From positions 1 through 17,253 of the forward strand of contig JADQBU010000309.1 in NCBI GenBank assembly GCA_016278435.1: 17,253 bases of DNA. The letters run 5' to 3'. Origin of the DNA: Halanaerobiales bacterium. GTDB lineage: Bacteria; Bacillota; Halanaerobiia; Halanaerobiales; JADQBU01. A program made the translations under genes and the position numbers. Under the pieces are notes generated by a model. The model was not told the DNA's origin and did no database searches. It saw only the letters and a list, made by a program, of their open reading frames with translations. The first letter of the stretch is position 1, and the number at the start of each line of letters is the position of its first letter. Positions 5,423 to 13,221 of this stretch are shown here, in pieces.

Positions 5423-6400
5423 TTATTTTAATAAATCTAGCATAGTTTCCATAAAACCATCATTGTTAATGTCAGTACATACATTTACATTGGTTGGATT
5501 CGAACATTTACGTAAAGCCTTATTTCTATCAACTACAATCATTCCTCTTGTTAAATCACCTTTTGTTTCAATATCAACATACATATCTTCACTAGAAAAT
5601 AATTTTTCATCTAAAGCCCAGGCTATTGCCTGTGGGTCAGGCAGGTAACAATAATTTACTCCAAAAGCAGCATACATAAATTCTAACCAGGGTTCAGCAG
5701 TTTTAACAATAAACTTACTGGTAGGAGTATTATAATCAGAAATAATTTTTAAGTGTTCCTTTGTAAGTCTCGATTTTACAGCAATATCGTACCCTACCAT
5801 TCTCAGTTGCATACCAGAAGCTAACACAATTTTAGCTGCTTCAGGATCACAATACATATTGAATTCTGCAACTGAAGTATAACAATCTAATGGTTGTGTC
5901 CATCCCCCGCCCATTATTATAGTTTCTTTAATTAAACCCGGTAAATCTGGTTGCTTACATATTGCCATCGCAAGATTGGTAAGAGGGCCTATACAGATCA
6001 TAGTTATTTCATAAGGATATTTATAAACCTGTTCTATTATAAAATCTACAGCATGATCTGGTTCAGGTTTTATATTTACCTCAGATTCAGATACAGGAGA
6101 CGGTTTTTCCCAACCTGATTTTTCCATTATTCTGGAAAAAGTGTTTCTTATTTCGATCATATCCTGAAGGATCGGTTTTTTTGCACCCGGGAAAACCGGT
6201 ATATCGGTTCTTCCCATAATCTGAAGTAAATTAAGTGCATTTATGGTTCCCTGTTCCTGAGTAACATTTCCATTTACTATAGTTAAACCAAGGGTTTCAA
6301 GTTCCTCTGAATTTAAAGCCATAACAATTGCCAAACCGTCATCAATATCAGCACCTAAAGCACCGATACCAGGGTCAGTGTCAAGAATTATTTTTTTCAT
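5423..6400 (-). CDS. Nucleoside hydrolase (IunH/RihA superfamily)
   Basis: Members hydrolyse the N-glycosidic bond of nucleosides or related ribosides, releasing base and ribose, with a bound Ca2+. The 325-residue protein starts with the signature DTDPG (7-11); the usual DTDPGIDDA block is stretched here to DTDPG plus DIDDG (18-22). IGPLTNLA, MGGGW and FNMYCDPEAA, all family blocks, follow. In the last active-site block, where many members have HDP, this protein has LPDP (Asp255 kept, His replaced by Pro254). AGGTGG precedes the ATG at a good distance. It is the last gene of the lacI-led operon, 51 bases after the ribokinase gene. Substrate specificity cannot be read from the sequence, and the missing His argues for an atypical substrate or leaving-group chemistry. 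Confidence 0.88.
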   Translation of the reverse strand: MKKIILDTDPGIGALGADIDDGLAIVMALNSEELETLGLTIVNGNVTQEQGTINALNLLQIMGRTDIPVFPGAKKPILQDMIEIRNTFSRIMEKSGWEKPSPVSESEVNIKPEPDHAVDFIIEQVYKYPYEITMICIGPLTNLAMAICKQPDLPGLIKETIIMGGGWTQPLDCYTSVAEFNMYCDPEAAKIVLASGMQLRMVGYDIAVKSRLTKEHLKIISDYNTPTSKFIVKTAEPWLEFMYAAFGVNYCYLPDPQAIAWALDEKLFSSEDMYVDIETKGDLTRGMIVVDRNKALRKCSNPTNVNVCTDINNDGFMETMLDLLK

Positions 6401-6451
6401 ATATATAAACCACCTTTTTTATATTAATTTTTATTAAATGAAAATAATTTA

Positions 6452-7351
6452 TCATATTCTACTAAGTATCTTTTCAACCTCTTCCCTGCTGGGACAAGTT
6501 TGCGCCCCTTTCCTTGTTGCAGTTAAAGCACCTGCAACATTTGCAAACTTCATAGCTTCTTTCATGCATTTACCTTCCAACAATGCTACAGCTAGAGCTG
6601 CATTAAATGTATCCCCGGCCCCTGTGGTGTCAACCTCATTTATTTGATACGCGGGTATATGGTAATTTGTAATGTCACTAAAGTATTCTGATCCTTCTTT
6701 TCCCTTTTTAACAATCAATGAATTAAGACCTCTCTTAAACAATTTTTTTATCCCTTTATTATAAGTAGTTCCTTTAATTATTTTATCTAATTCAGTTTCA
6801 TTTGGAGTTAATAAATTTACATTTTCCAGGGGGAACTCATCCAATTCTACAGCTGGCGCGGGATCCAATATGATTCTTATATCTTCGTTTCCTAATTTCT
6901 TTATTATATATTTAACCGATGGTAATGGTATTTCTAACTGAACCAGTAAAATATCAGCTTCCAGCATTATATCGATATGATGATCAATATACTTTTTATC
7001 TAGTTTTTGGTTTGCTCCAGGTACTATAACTATATTGTTTTCACCTTTTCGATTAACATTAATAAAAGCAAGCCCTGTAGAACTATCATAAGTTTTAACT
7101 GCATCTATATTTATATCTGTTTTGTTCATTATTTTCTCCAGTTGTTTTCCAAAGATATCATTACCCAGCAAACCAAACATTATAACATCAGCACCCAGTT
7201 TTGACGCAGCTACAGCTTGATTTAATCCCTTTCCCCCGGGTTGTGTTATAAAATTACTGGCTTTAATTGTTTCACCGGGTTTAGGAAATTCTTCTACATT
7301 ACAAATAAAATCCATATTTATACTACCCAGAACCGCAATTTTTGTTACCAT
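6452..7351 (-). CDS. rbsK: Ribokinase (PfkB family)
   Basis: It phosphorylates D-ribose at O5 with ATP, giving ribose-5-phosphate for the pentose phosphate pathway. The 299-residue product has GSINMD near the N-terminus, the substrate-binding PGGKGLNQA block (38-46) and the C-terminal PfkB signature DTTGAGDTF (241-249), with catalytic base Asp247. The N-terminal GSINMD and GGKGxNQA blocks favour ribokinase over fructokinase or adenosine kinase. AAAGGAG lies 7 bases before the ATG. Position between two putative ribosyl hydrolases supports ribose as the product being captured. Deoxyribose or another pentose cannot be excluded. Confidence 0.9.
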   Translation of the reverse strand: MVTKIAVLGSINMDFICNVEEFPKPGETIKASNFITQPGGKGLNQAVAASKLGADVIMFGLLGNDIFGKQLEKIMNKTDINIDAVKTYDSSTGLAFINVNRKGENNIVIVPGANQKLDKKYIDHHIDIMLEADILLVQLEIPLPSVKYIIKKLGNEDIRIILDPAPAVELDEFPLENVNLLTPNETELDKIIKGTTYNKGIKKLFKRGLNSLIVKKGKEGSEYFSDITNYHIPAYQINEVDTTGAGDTFNAALAVALLEGKCMKEAMKFANVAGALTATRKGAQTCPSREEVEKILSRI

Positions 7352-7381
7352 ATAGATACTCCTTTATGTAAATTAGATATT

Positions 7382-8746
7382 TTATCCATTATTTTTCTTA
7401 TTATTGATTATTTTAAAAGTTCTTTTGGCTAAATCTGAGATAAACAAATCTGACATTCCAAAAACAGCAGTAGATAATCTATTATTTAATGGTTTTATCC
7501 ATTTTGAGGGGAGATTTTCTGCCCCTATTCTGGCTCCCAGAATTGAACCAACAGTAGCTCCATTACAATCAGTATCAAGTCCAGCCATTACCGATATAGA
7601 AATGCTTAATTCAAAATCACCTACACCATATAATAAAGCCATTACTACAATAGCAGCATTGGGAATTGTATGAAACCATTTATAATGACCATAATTATCA
7701 ATAATTTGTTGTAAAGTTTGTTCCCATTCAGGATTTTTATAATACCATCTGATAACATCTTTTATTGCCTTATATAATCTGGACTCCCGTGGAATTACAG
7801 CTAATCCACAATTAATTATATTAAGAATGTTTTCAGTGTAAAAGGCTGCAGCTATCATTGAGGAAATAAACATTTCACCATATATACCATTTTTCTGGTG
7901 TGAAACAACTGCATCCCGGTAGGCAAATTCCGAAGCTTTTTCGGGTTTGCCTGGATTAACATAGCCCCATATATCTGCCCTGATTTGTGCCCCGATCCAT
8001 TCACGATAAGGGTTATAAAAATTTGCGGTAACAGGAGGCTTTAAGTTATTTGCCAGATTTTTATATGCAACCCTTTCAGCAGTATAGGTCTTTAGAAGAG
8101 GCATCCGTTGAAGCCAGGTTAAACCAACATCGGTAGAATTAAAGGAAAATCCCTTTTCTTCTAATATAATTAATCCTATTAATGTATAATCAATATCATC
8201 ATCTCTGAGCATTCCGTTTTGTTCTTCAACATTTTCAAAAATTCCCGTATGATATCGTTTAAATTGTTCACCCCTGAGATCAAATTCAGGGGGCAACCCC
8301 ACTTTTCCCCTGATATAAAAATTAAGCGGCCAGTTATCTTTCCACTCAGCCAGGGTTTTAATCCTATTATAATTCATCCCTTCCACAGGCTTTCCCAGCA
8401 AACAACCTGAACACCGCCCCAGCCAGGCCCCATATATATGATCAAGTAATTTTTTCTGAGAATTAAGGGGAGTACCCAGATTATTTTGTAATACTTGCTT
8501 ATCAACTACAATTTCCTTATAATTAGAAGGTTCCATATACTTATAACCATCACGTATATTTGTATTTATGGTTTTATTGTAAAGATTATTTAACCTTTTA
8601 TTTTTTAATTCTGGATCAGTCAAATTAGATATATCTTCCCATTCCTTTTTTAAGGATTTTACACTAATATCTTTACCTTCATTATAACTCTGCTCTATTT
8701 CATCATAAACTACCTGTTCCAATAGTAACCATTCTAAATTCCTCAT
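7382..8746 (-). CDS. ADP-ribosylglycohydrolase-family protein with N-terminal extension
   Basis: The family (DraG/ARH type) cleaves ribosyl linkages with a binuclear Mg2+ centre. The core begins around residue 101 with HIYGAWLGRCSGCLLGKPVEG-type sequence, has the acidic block RDDDIDYT (181-188), and ends with GLDTDCNGATVGSILG (from about 389; Asp391, Asp393). These match the N- and C-terminal metal-binding blocks of the fold in order. About 95 residues precede the core with no recognisable motif. The total length of 454 is well above a minimal DraG of roughly 300. The start ATG has GGGGGA 8-9 bases upstream. It sits 49 bases after the second permease gene and 30 before the ribokinase gene, so a role in small-molecule ribose release is more likely than reversal of protein ADP-ribosylation. 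The true substrate is unknown. Confidence 0.88.
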   Translation of the reverse strand: MRNLEWLLLEQVVYDEIEQSYNEGKDISVKSLKKEWEDISNLTDPELKNKRLNNLYNKTINTNIRDGYKYMEPSNYKEIVVDKQVLQNNLGTPLNSQKKLLDHIYGAWLGRCSGCLLGKPVEGMNYNRIKTLAEWKDNWPLNFYIRGKVGLPPEFDLRGEQFKRYHTGIFENVEEQNGMLRDDDIDYTLIGLIILEEKGFSFNSTDVGLTWLQRMPLLKTYTAERVAYKNLANNLKPPVTANFYNPYREWIGAQIRADIWGYVNPGKPEKASEFAYRDAVVSHQKNGIYGEMFISSMIAAAFYTENILNIINCGLAVIPRESRLYKAIKDVIRWYYKNPEWEQTLQQIIDNYGHYKWFHTIPNAAIVVMALLYGVGDFELSISISVMAGLDTDCNGATVGSILGARIGAENLPSKWIKPLNNRLSTAVFGMSDLFISDLAKRTFKIINNKKNNG

Positions 8747-8794
8747 ATCTCAAATCCCCCTTTTTTAAACTCACATCTTTTTGACATTTTATTT

Positions 8795-9643
8795 TTATTC
8801 TTTGATACCTGTTCCGGTTACAGCCTGTATATAAAATCGTTGCAGTGGAAGTAATATAAGTACTGGAATTATGGCAGCAACTATTACTGCCGCAAATAAT
8901 AAATTCCACCTGGTACCGTACTGTGTAAAGAAATTTGCGATAGCTACCTGAACCACTCTGTATTCCGGACTATTACCAATCAATAAGGGATAGAAAAAGG
9001 CTTTCCATCTCAGTATCAACATCAGAATACTTGCACTGGTTATTACAGGTTTTGAAATCGGAATCACTATTTTGAAAAAAATAGTGATCCAGGAAGCCCC
9101 ATCAATAAGAGCCGATTCAAATAAGGCCCGGGGAAAACTTTTAAAAAACTGTCTAAACAAAAATATTACCATTCCATTTGCTATACTGGGAACAATTAAT
9201 CCATAATAAGTATTAATTAAACCCAGACCTTTTATTAAATTATAAAGAGGAATGGCTATTGATTCAAAAGGAGCCATAAATGTAGCAATTACAAATATAA
9301 AAAGAATCTTACTTCCTTTAAAGCGAAAATGGGCAAAAGCAAAACCAGCCATACTGTTTATAATGACTCCTCCCAGAACACTCATAATAGATATAAAAAA
9401 ACTATTAAACAGAGCCCGGCCAAAATTAAATTCTTTAAATATAGTGATATAGGCTGAAAAATCAATATTTGTTGGAATTAAAGTCTTCCAGCTAAAAGGC
9501 ATCATATATTTAAAAATATCTTCAGCTGGTCTTAATGAAGATACAAAAACTATAAAAACCGGAAGTATAACAAAAAGTGAATAGATTAAAAGTAAAATGT
9601 ATTTTAGTATTTTTTTATTCATAAAAAATTTCTTTTTATGCAT
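8795..9643 (-). CDS. CUT1 ABC sugar transporter permease, MalG type
   Basis: The 282-residue inner-membrane protein has six predicted hydrophobic segments, the first near residues 12-34. The EAA loop that contacts the ATPase reads ESALIDGASWITIFFKIVIP, matching the E-A-A-x(3)-G-x(9)-I-x-L-P pattern of the MalG branch. The C-terminus ends in the typical LLPLQRFYIQAVTGTGIKE. AAAGGTC precedes the ATG by about 10 bases; a second in-frame ATG seven codons later is possible. It lies 21 bases after the other permease gene and forms a heterodimer with it by family rule. Confidence 0.92.
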   Translation of the reverse strand: MHKKKFFMNKKILKYILLLIYSLFVILPVFIVFVSSLRPAEDIFKYMMPFSWKTLIPTNIDFSAYITIFKEFNFGRALFNSFFISIMSVLGGVIINSMAGFAFAHFRFKGSKILFIFVIATFMAPFESIAIPLYNLIKGLGLINTYYGLIVPSIANGMVIFLFRQFFKSFPRALFESALIDGASWITIFFKIVIPISKPVITSASILMLILRWKAFFYPLLIGNSPEYRVVQVAIANFFTQYGTRWNLLFAAVIVAAIIPVLILLPLQRFYIQAVTGTGIKE

Positions 9644-9664
9644 TTATAATCTGACCTTTCTTAA

Positions 9665-10519
9665 TTATTCTGAGTTTATCATTTTTAGCTGGATAGCTGC
9701 TATACAAAGTATTAATACCAGTAAGATTACAACAATAGCATTAGATCTCCCAAGATTTGAATAGGAGAAAGCACTTTCATACGCCTCATACATTAACAAA
9801 TGAGTTGCTTCAGCTGGCCCACCACTGGTCAGGGTATATACAGGGGCAAACATAAGAAAGTTAGAGGTAGTAGCTCCAACAGTAATAAAAACTATAGATT
9901 TCTTAATCATTGGTAAAGTAATATAAAAAAAGCTCTGTAAAGATGAAGCACCATCTATACGGGATGATTCATAAACCTGTACAGGTATTTCCTGCAATGC
10001 CGCCAGTATAAAGATCATCCAGTAACTAAACCCTATCCAGCTCACTATAAGTATTATTACATATAATGCCTGCGTTTCACTATTTAGAAACATCTGTTTC
10101 GGTATCCCTATCATTGCCAGAATACTATTAACAAAGCCATTGGGTTTTAATAATAATCCCCAGATTATCGAGGCAATTGGAACTGAGATTGCTACCGGTA
10201 AATAAAATAAGGTGCGAAATATATTTATTCCCTTAACAACCTGATTAGCCAGTACTGCCAGTAGAATAGCTCCTATCACCTGTAAAGGATTCACTAATAC
10301 ATTGAACTTCAGTGTCACCAGAAGTGAATTTATAAAAACAGGATCAGAGAATAAATCAATAAAATTTTGTAATCCCACAAATTGTAGTGTTCTTTCCATA
10401 AAAGAATATGAAAATAAACTTCTGTAAAATGCCAGGAAAATTGGATATACTTTAAAAAGAAAAAGTATAGAAATAGCCGGGAAGAGAAATAATAATAAAA
10501 TTCTTTTTTGAACTCTCAC
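9665..10519 (-). CDS. CUT1 ABC sugar transporter permease, MalF/UgpA type
   Basis: This is the partner permease, 284 residues with six hydrophobic segments. Its EAA loop reads ESSRIDGASSLQSFFYITLP. The start is GTG at 10519, because AGGGGG lies 8 bases ahead and the protein then opens with the usual short basic cytoplasmic segment (RVQKR). A longer frame to 10582 runs through the intercistronic hairpin (10551-10579) and is rejected. The gene is 74 bases past the binding-protein gene, the widest gap inside the transporter set. Confidence 0.9.
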   Translation of the reverse strand: MRVQKRILLLFLFPAISILFLFKVYPIFLAFYRSLFSYSFMERTLQFVGLQNFIDLFSDPVFINSLLVTLKFNVLVNPLQVIGAILLAVLANQVVKGINIFRTLFYLPVAISVPIASIIWGLLLKPNGFVNSILAMIGIPKQMFLNSETQALYVIILIVSWIGFSYWMIFILAALQEIPVQVYESSRIDGASSLQSFFYITLPMIKKSIVFITVGATTSNFLMFAPVYTLTSGGPAEATHLLMYEAYESAFSYSNLGRSNAIVVILLVLILCIAAIQLKMINSE

Positions 10520-10550
10520 ATTAATTTCCCCCTGAAAATTATAATCAACA

Positions 10551-10579
10551 GGGACTCTCCTAAGAGTTAAAAGAGTCCC
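10551..10579 (-). other. Intercistronic mRNA hairpin between binding protein and permease genes
   Basis: GGGACTCT (10551-10558) and AGAGTCCC (10572-10579) form an 8-bp perfect stem with a 13-nt loop, 14 bases after the binding-protein stop. On the transcribed strand no T-run follows. It is likely an RNA-stabilising or partly attenuating element that yields more binding protein than permease, as known for mal-type operons. Confidence 0.6.
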
Positions 10580-10593
10580 CATCTTTTTAATAT

Positions 10594-11880
10594 TTACTGT
10601 TTATATTTTTTAAGAACTCTATCTATTTTCTGGGCAGCATTGTCTAAAGCTTCTCCTGGTGCAGTACCATTACGTATATCCTCGAATGTCCTGGCCATAA
10701 TTTTTTCCCATTCCAGATATCCCGGTGTTTTAGGACGCGGCACAGCTGTATTCTGGGCTTCATAGACTGATAGGAGCAGGGCATTATTACCATTTTTTTC
10801 GGCTTCTTCTTTTGCATAAGCTAAAGTATAACTATTGGCGGGTAAATTCCTATCATGCTGGTAGTATATTTTATTGCCTTCCTTCAAGGTAAGAAATTTA
10901 ACAAATTTAGCGGCTGCTTCTTTATTTTCACTATATTTGCTGATACCAATTTGCCAGCTGCCTGTCGGAGTAACCGGTTTTCCCTCTTCAAAATAGGGAT
11001 GAGGAACATAAATCCAGTTAAGGTCTTCTACACTATTGAAATTCCCTATATGCCATGGTCCTGTTAAAATCATAGCAATTTCTCCGGCTTTAAAGAGTTC
11101 AGGGGACTGAAATGGAGCTACACCTATTGGACTTACTTTATACTTACTAAACAGGTCCTGGTAAAACTGTGTAGCTTTAATCCAGGGTTCAGTATTGATA
11201 TAACCGGTAGCTGTTAAACCATCGGGACTAATACCCTTTCCCCCCAGAGATTGTGGAAGGGGGAGCATCTGGTATGGCTGGCTAAATTGATCAAAAGCCA
11301 GTCCCCAGATATCAACCTGACTGTCATTATCTGAATCTAATGTAAGTTTTTTAGCAACTGAAACTACTTTTTCCCAGGTCCAGCGTTCAGCGGGGTCAGT
11401 TGAGGGTAATTCCACTCCATATTTTTCAAATAAATCTACATTGATAAACATTCCAACACTGGATGAGTTTAAAGGTGCAGCCATAAATTTGCCGTTATAA
11501 CTCCCCTGGGCCAGGGCACTTTCAATAAACTGGTTTTTATCTTCATCATTAAAATATTTATCAAGTGGTTCCAGATAGCCTTTAACACTATAGTTTGCGG
11601 TTAAGGGGGCATCTACATTTAAAATATCTACCTGTTTACTTTTAGCCTGCATCTTAGTTTCAATAATTTCAAACATCTGAGCAAAGGGATAACCATCAAT
11701 TTTTATTTTGATACCGGGATTATTTTTTTCAAATTCTTCAGCAACAACTTCCAGATTCTTTGCTATATTCTGGTAAGTTACGAAAGTAACTGTAGTAACC
11801 TCTTCCGCTGCCAGAACCATACTGGAAAAAGATATAAGTAAAGTTACAATTAAAATAGTTGTCAGTATCTTCTTTTTCAT
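10594..11880 (-). CDS. Extracellular solute-binding protein, family 1 (CUT1 importer)
   Basis: The 428-residue protein opens with a Sec signal peptide (KKK, hydrophobic core to about residue 22, then SSMVLAAEE with a likely signal peptidase I cut after VLA). There is no lipobox cysteine. The mature part has the TFVTYQNIAKNLEVVAEEFEKNNPGIKI opening of family 1 binding proteins and FKAGEIAMILTGPWHIGNF in the middle, a common signature. GGAGAGG precedes the ATG. As first transporter gene after lacI it delivers the substrate to the two permeases. Family 1 proteins usually bind oligosaccharides or glycosides, so an unusual ribose-containing ligand is inferred from the neighbours only. Confidence 0.92.
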   Translation of the reverse strand: MKKKILTTILIVTLLISFSSMVLAAEEVTTVTFVTYQNIAKNLEVVAEEFEKNNPGIKIKIDGYPFAQMFEIIETKMQAKSKQVDILNVDAPLTANYSVKGYLEPLDKYFNDEDKNQFIESALAQGSYNGKFMAAPLNSSSVGMFINVDLFEKYGVELPSTDPAERWTWEKVVSVAKKLTLDSDNDSQVDIWGLAFDQFSQPYQMLPLPQSLGGKGISPDGLTATGYINTEPWIKATQFYQDLFSKYKVSPIGVAPFQSPELFKAGEIAMILTGPWHIGNFNSVEDLNWIYVPHPYFEEGKPVTPTGSWQIGISKYSENKEAAAKFVKFLTLKEGNKIYYQHDRNLPANSYTLAYAKEEAEKNGNNALLLSVYEAQNTAVPRPKTPGYLEWEKIMARTFEDIRNGTAPGEALDNAAQKIDRVLKKYKQ

Positions 11881-11972
11881 TTTTAAACCTCTCCTTTTAT
11901 AATTTTTATTATTGAATCAATAGTATTTCTCTGAAATTCACCTCCTACTTTAATAACTTAAATACCGATTTT

Positions 11973-12977
11973 TTATTTTAATCTTTTAACAGAATTCCTG
12001 ATAATTAATTCGCTTTCTAATATAGACTTACAATTTTCAGGAAACTTTTGCTTTTCTATCCTACTTATTAAAATCTTTGCAGCTAACTGACCTAACTTGT
12101 ATTTTGGCTGTGATAAGGTCGTAAGTTTTGGGTTAACAATAGAGGCAATATCAATATCATCATGACCAATAATAGATAATTCATCTGGTATTTTTATGTT
12201 TTTTTCCATCAAGGCTTCATATGTTCCTATAGCCATTAAATCATTAGCAATAAAAATAGCAGTTGGGGGTTCATCTTGTTTCAATAATCTTTTTATTTCC
12301 CGGTAACCGCTATCTTTACTATAGTCTCCTTTTAAAATCCATTTTTCATTTATTTCAATATCGAATTCTTCTAAAGCCTTTTTGTAACCTTCCAATCTAT
12401 CCTGTCCAGTTTTAGTATCAGTATTACCAGTAATATGAGCTATTTTAGTATGTCCTGATTCTATTAAATATCTTGTTGCTTTATAACCAGACTTTATATT
12501 ATCAATTTTAACAATGGGATAATTTATATCAGGAATTTCTCTATCAATTTGTACCACTGGAAAGTTTTCTTTTCTTAACTTCTCCAGTTCTTCCTTATTT
12601 TTAAAAGATAAAGATAAAATGATACCATCAACCTGCTTGCTTCTTAATAAATTAATTGCTTTTTTTTCTTCTGATTTTTTATTATCTGTGTTACAGAAGA
12701 TAACTGAAAATCCATTGTTTTTGGCAAAATCTTCTATTCCCCTGGCAACCTCCGGGAAAAAAGGGTTACTAATATCAGGTATTAATAATCCCAGGGTATT
12801 GGTTTTCCGCAATACTAAACCCCTGGCAACACTATTTGGTTTATAACCCATCTCTTTAATAATTTTGTTAATTCGCTCTTTGGTTTCCTTACTCACATCA
12901 GGTTTATCATTAATTACTCTTGATACTGTAGTTATAGAGACATTTGCCTTTCTTGCAACATCCTGTATAGTTACCAT
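11973..12977 (-). CDS. LacI-family transcriptional repressor of the ribosyl-catabolic operon
   Basis: The 334-residue regulator starts with the LacI helix-turn-helix (TIQDVARKANVSITTVSRVIN) and the hinge segment KPNSVARGL. A periplasmic-binding-protein-like ligand domain follows (LGLLIPDISNPFF, then IDREIP, then AIFIANDLMAIG, then IIGHDDIDIASIVNPKLTT). AAGGATG precedes the ATG. The upstream operator (13005-13034) lies on its own transcription start, so it should repress itself and the six genes behind it; 92 bases separate it from the binding-protein gene, and I see no second operator there. The effector is presumably ribose or the imported riboside. Confidence 0.92.
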   Translation of the reverse strand: MVTIQDVARKANVSITTVSRVINDKPDVSKETKERINKIIKEMGYKPNSVARGLVLRKTNTLGLLIPDISNPFFPEVARGIEDFAKNNGFSVIFCNTDNKKSEEKKAINLLRSKQVDGIILSLSFKNKEELEKLRKENFPVVQIDREIPDINYPIVKIDNIKSGYKATRYLIESGHTKIAHITGNTDTKTGQDRLEGYKKALEEFDIEINEKWILKGDYSKDSGYREIKRLLKQDEPPTAIFIANDLMAIGTYEALMEKNIKIPDELSIIGHDDIDIASIVNPKLTTLSQPKYKLGQLAAKILISRIEKQKFPENCKSILESELIIRNSVKRLK

Positions 12978-13004
12978 ATTTTCAACATCCTTACTTTTTT
13001 ATGT

Positions 13005-13034
13005 ATTGAAAGCGTTAACGGTAACGCTTTCAAT
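13005..13034 (-). promoter_or_regulatory. LacI-family operator
   Basis: ATTGAAAGCGTTA (13005-13017) and TAACGCTTTCAAT (13022-13034) are perfect 13-bp arms around ACGG. The arms contain GAAAGCG, the typical half-site of LacI-family proteins, but the spacing is wider than the usual compact site with a central CG. It begins one base downstream of the -10 of the promoter at 13036-13064. Confidence 0.88.
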
Positions 13035-13035
13035 T

Positions 13036-13064
13036 ATTTTATACCCAATTTATATACATGTCAA
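13036..13064 (-). promoter_or_regulatory. Sigma-A promoter of the lacI-led operon
   Basis: On the minus strand a perfect -35 TTGACA (13064-13059), 17 bases, then TAAAAT (13041-13036). A 7-bp inverted repeat (ACCCAAT 13043-13049, ATTGGGT 13073-13079) brackets the -35 and may hold a second factor. Confidence 0.8.
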
Positions 13065-13166
13065 ATATAATGATTGGGTTTACTGTTCATTATACTTAAT
13101 TATCTGAATTTTACTTGAATAATCTCAATTTTTTTAAGTATTTAATAAAAGGTATTATAAATAAAT

Positions 13167-13193
13167 AAAACCCCATCTCCTTGACAGGGTTTT
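13167..13193 (-). terminator. Terminator after msrA
   Basis: On the minus strand AAAACCCTGTC (13193-13183) pairs with GATGGGGTTTT (13177-13167), 11 bp including two G-U pairs, 5-nt loop, followed by ATTTATTT. It lies 29 bases past the msrA stop. The plus-strand copy ends in TTTTTT, so it may act in both directions. Confidence 0.7.
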
Positions 13194-13221
13194 TTAAGTA
13201 TAAATGCTTTTCTCTAAACTC

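Noticed and set aside
5405..5440. AT-only hairpin at the end of the nucleoside hydrolase gene as operon terminator
   Set aside because: The ATTTATT/AATAAAT stem is weak, overlaps the coding end and has no clear T-run; no convincing terminator was found between the converging genes.
11929..11961. Leader peptide after an AGGAGG between lacI and the binding-protein gene
   Set aside because: The GTG overlaps the ribosome binding site and the frame has only about 10 codons, so it is probably chance.
12619..12846. Antisense frame of 75 codons inside the lacI gene
   Set aside because: Shadow of an intact LacI-family gene, with no domain or translation signal.
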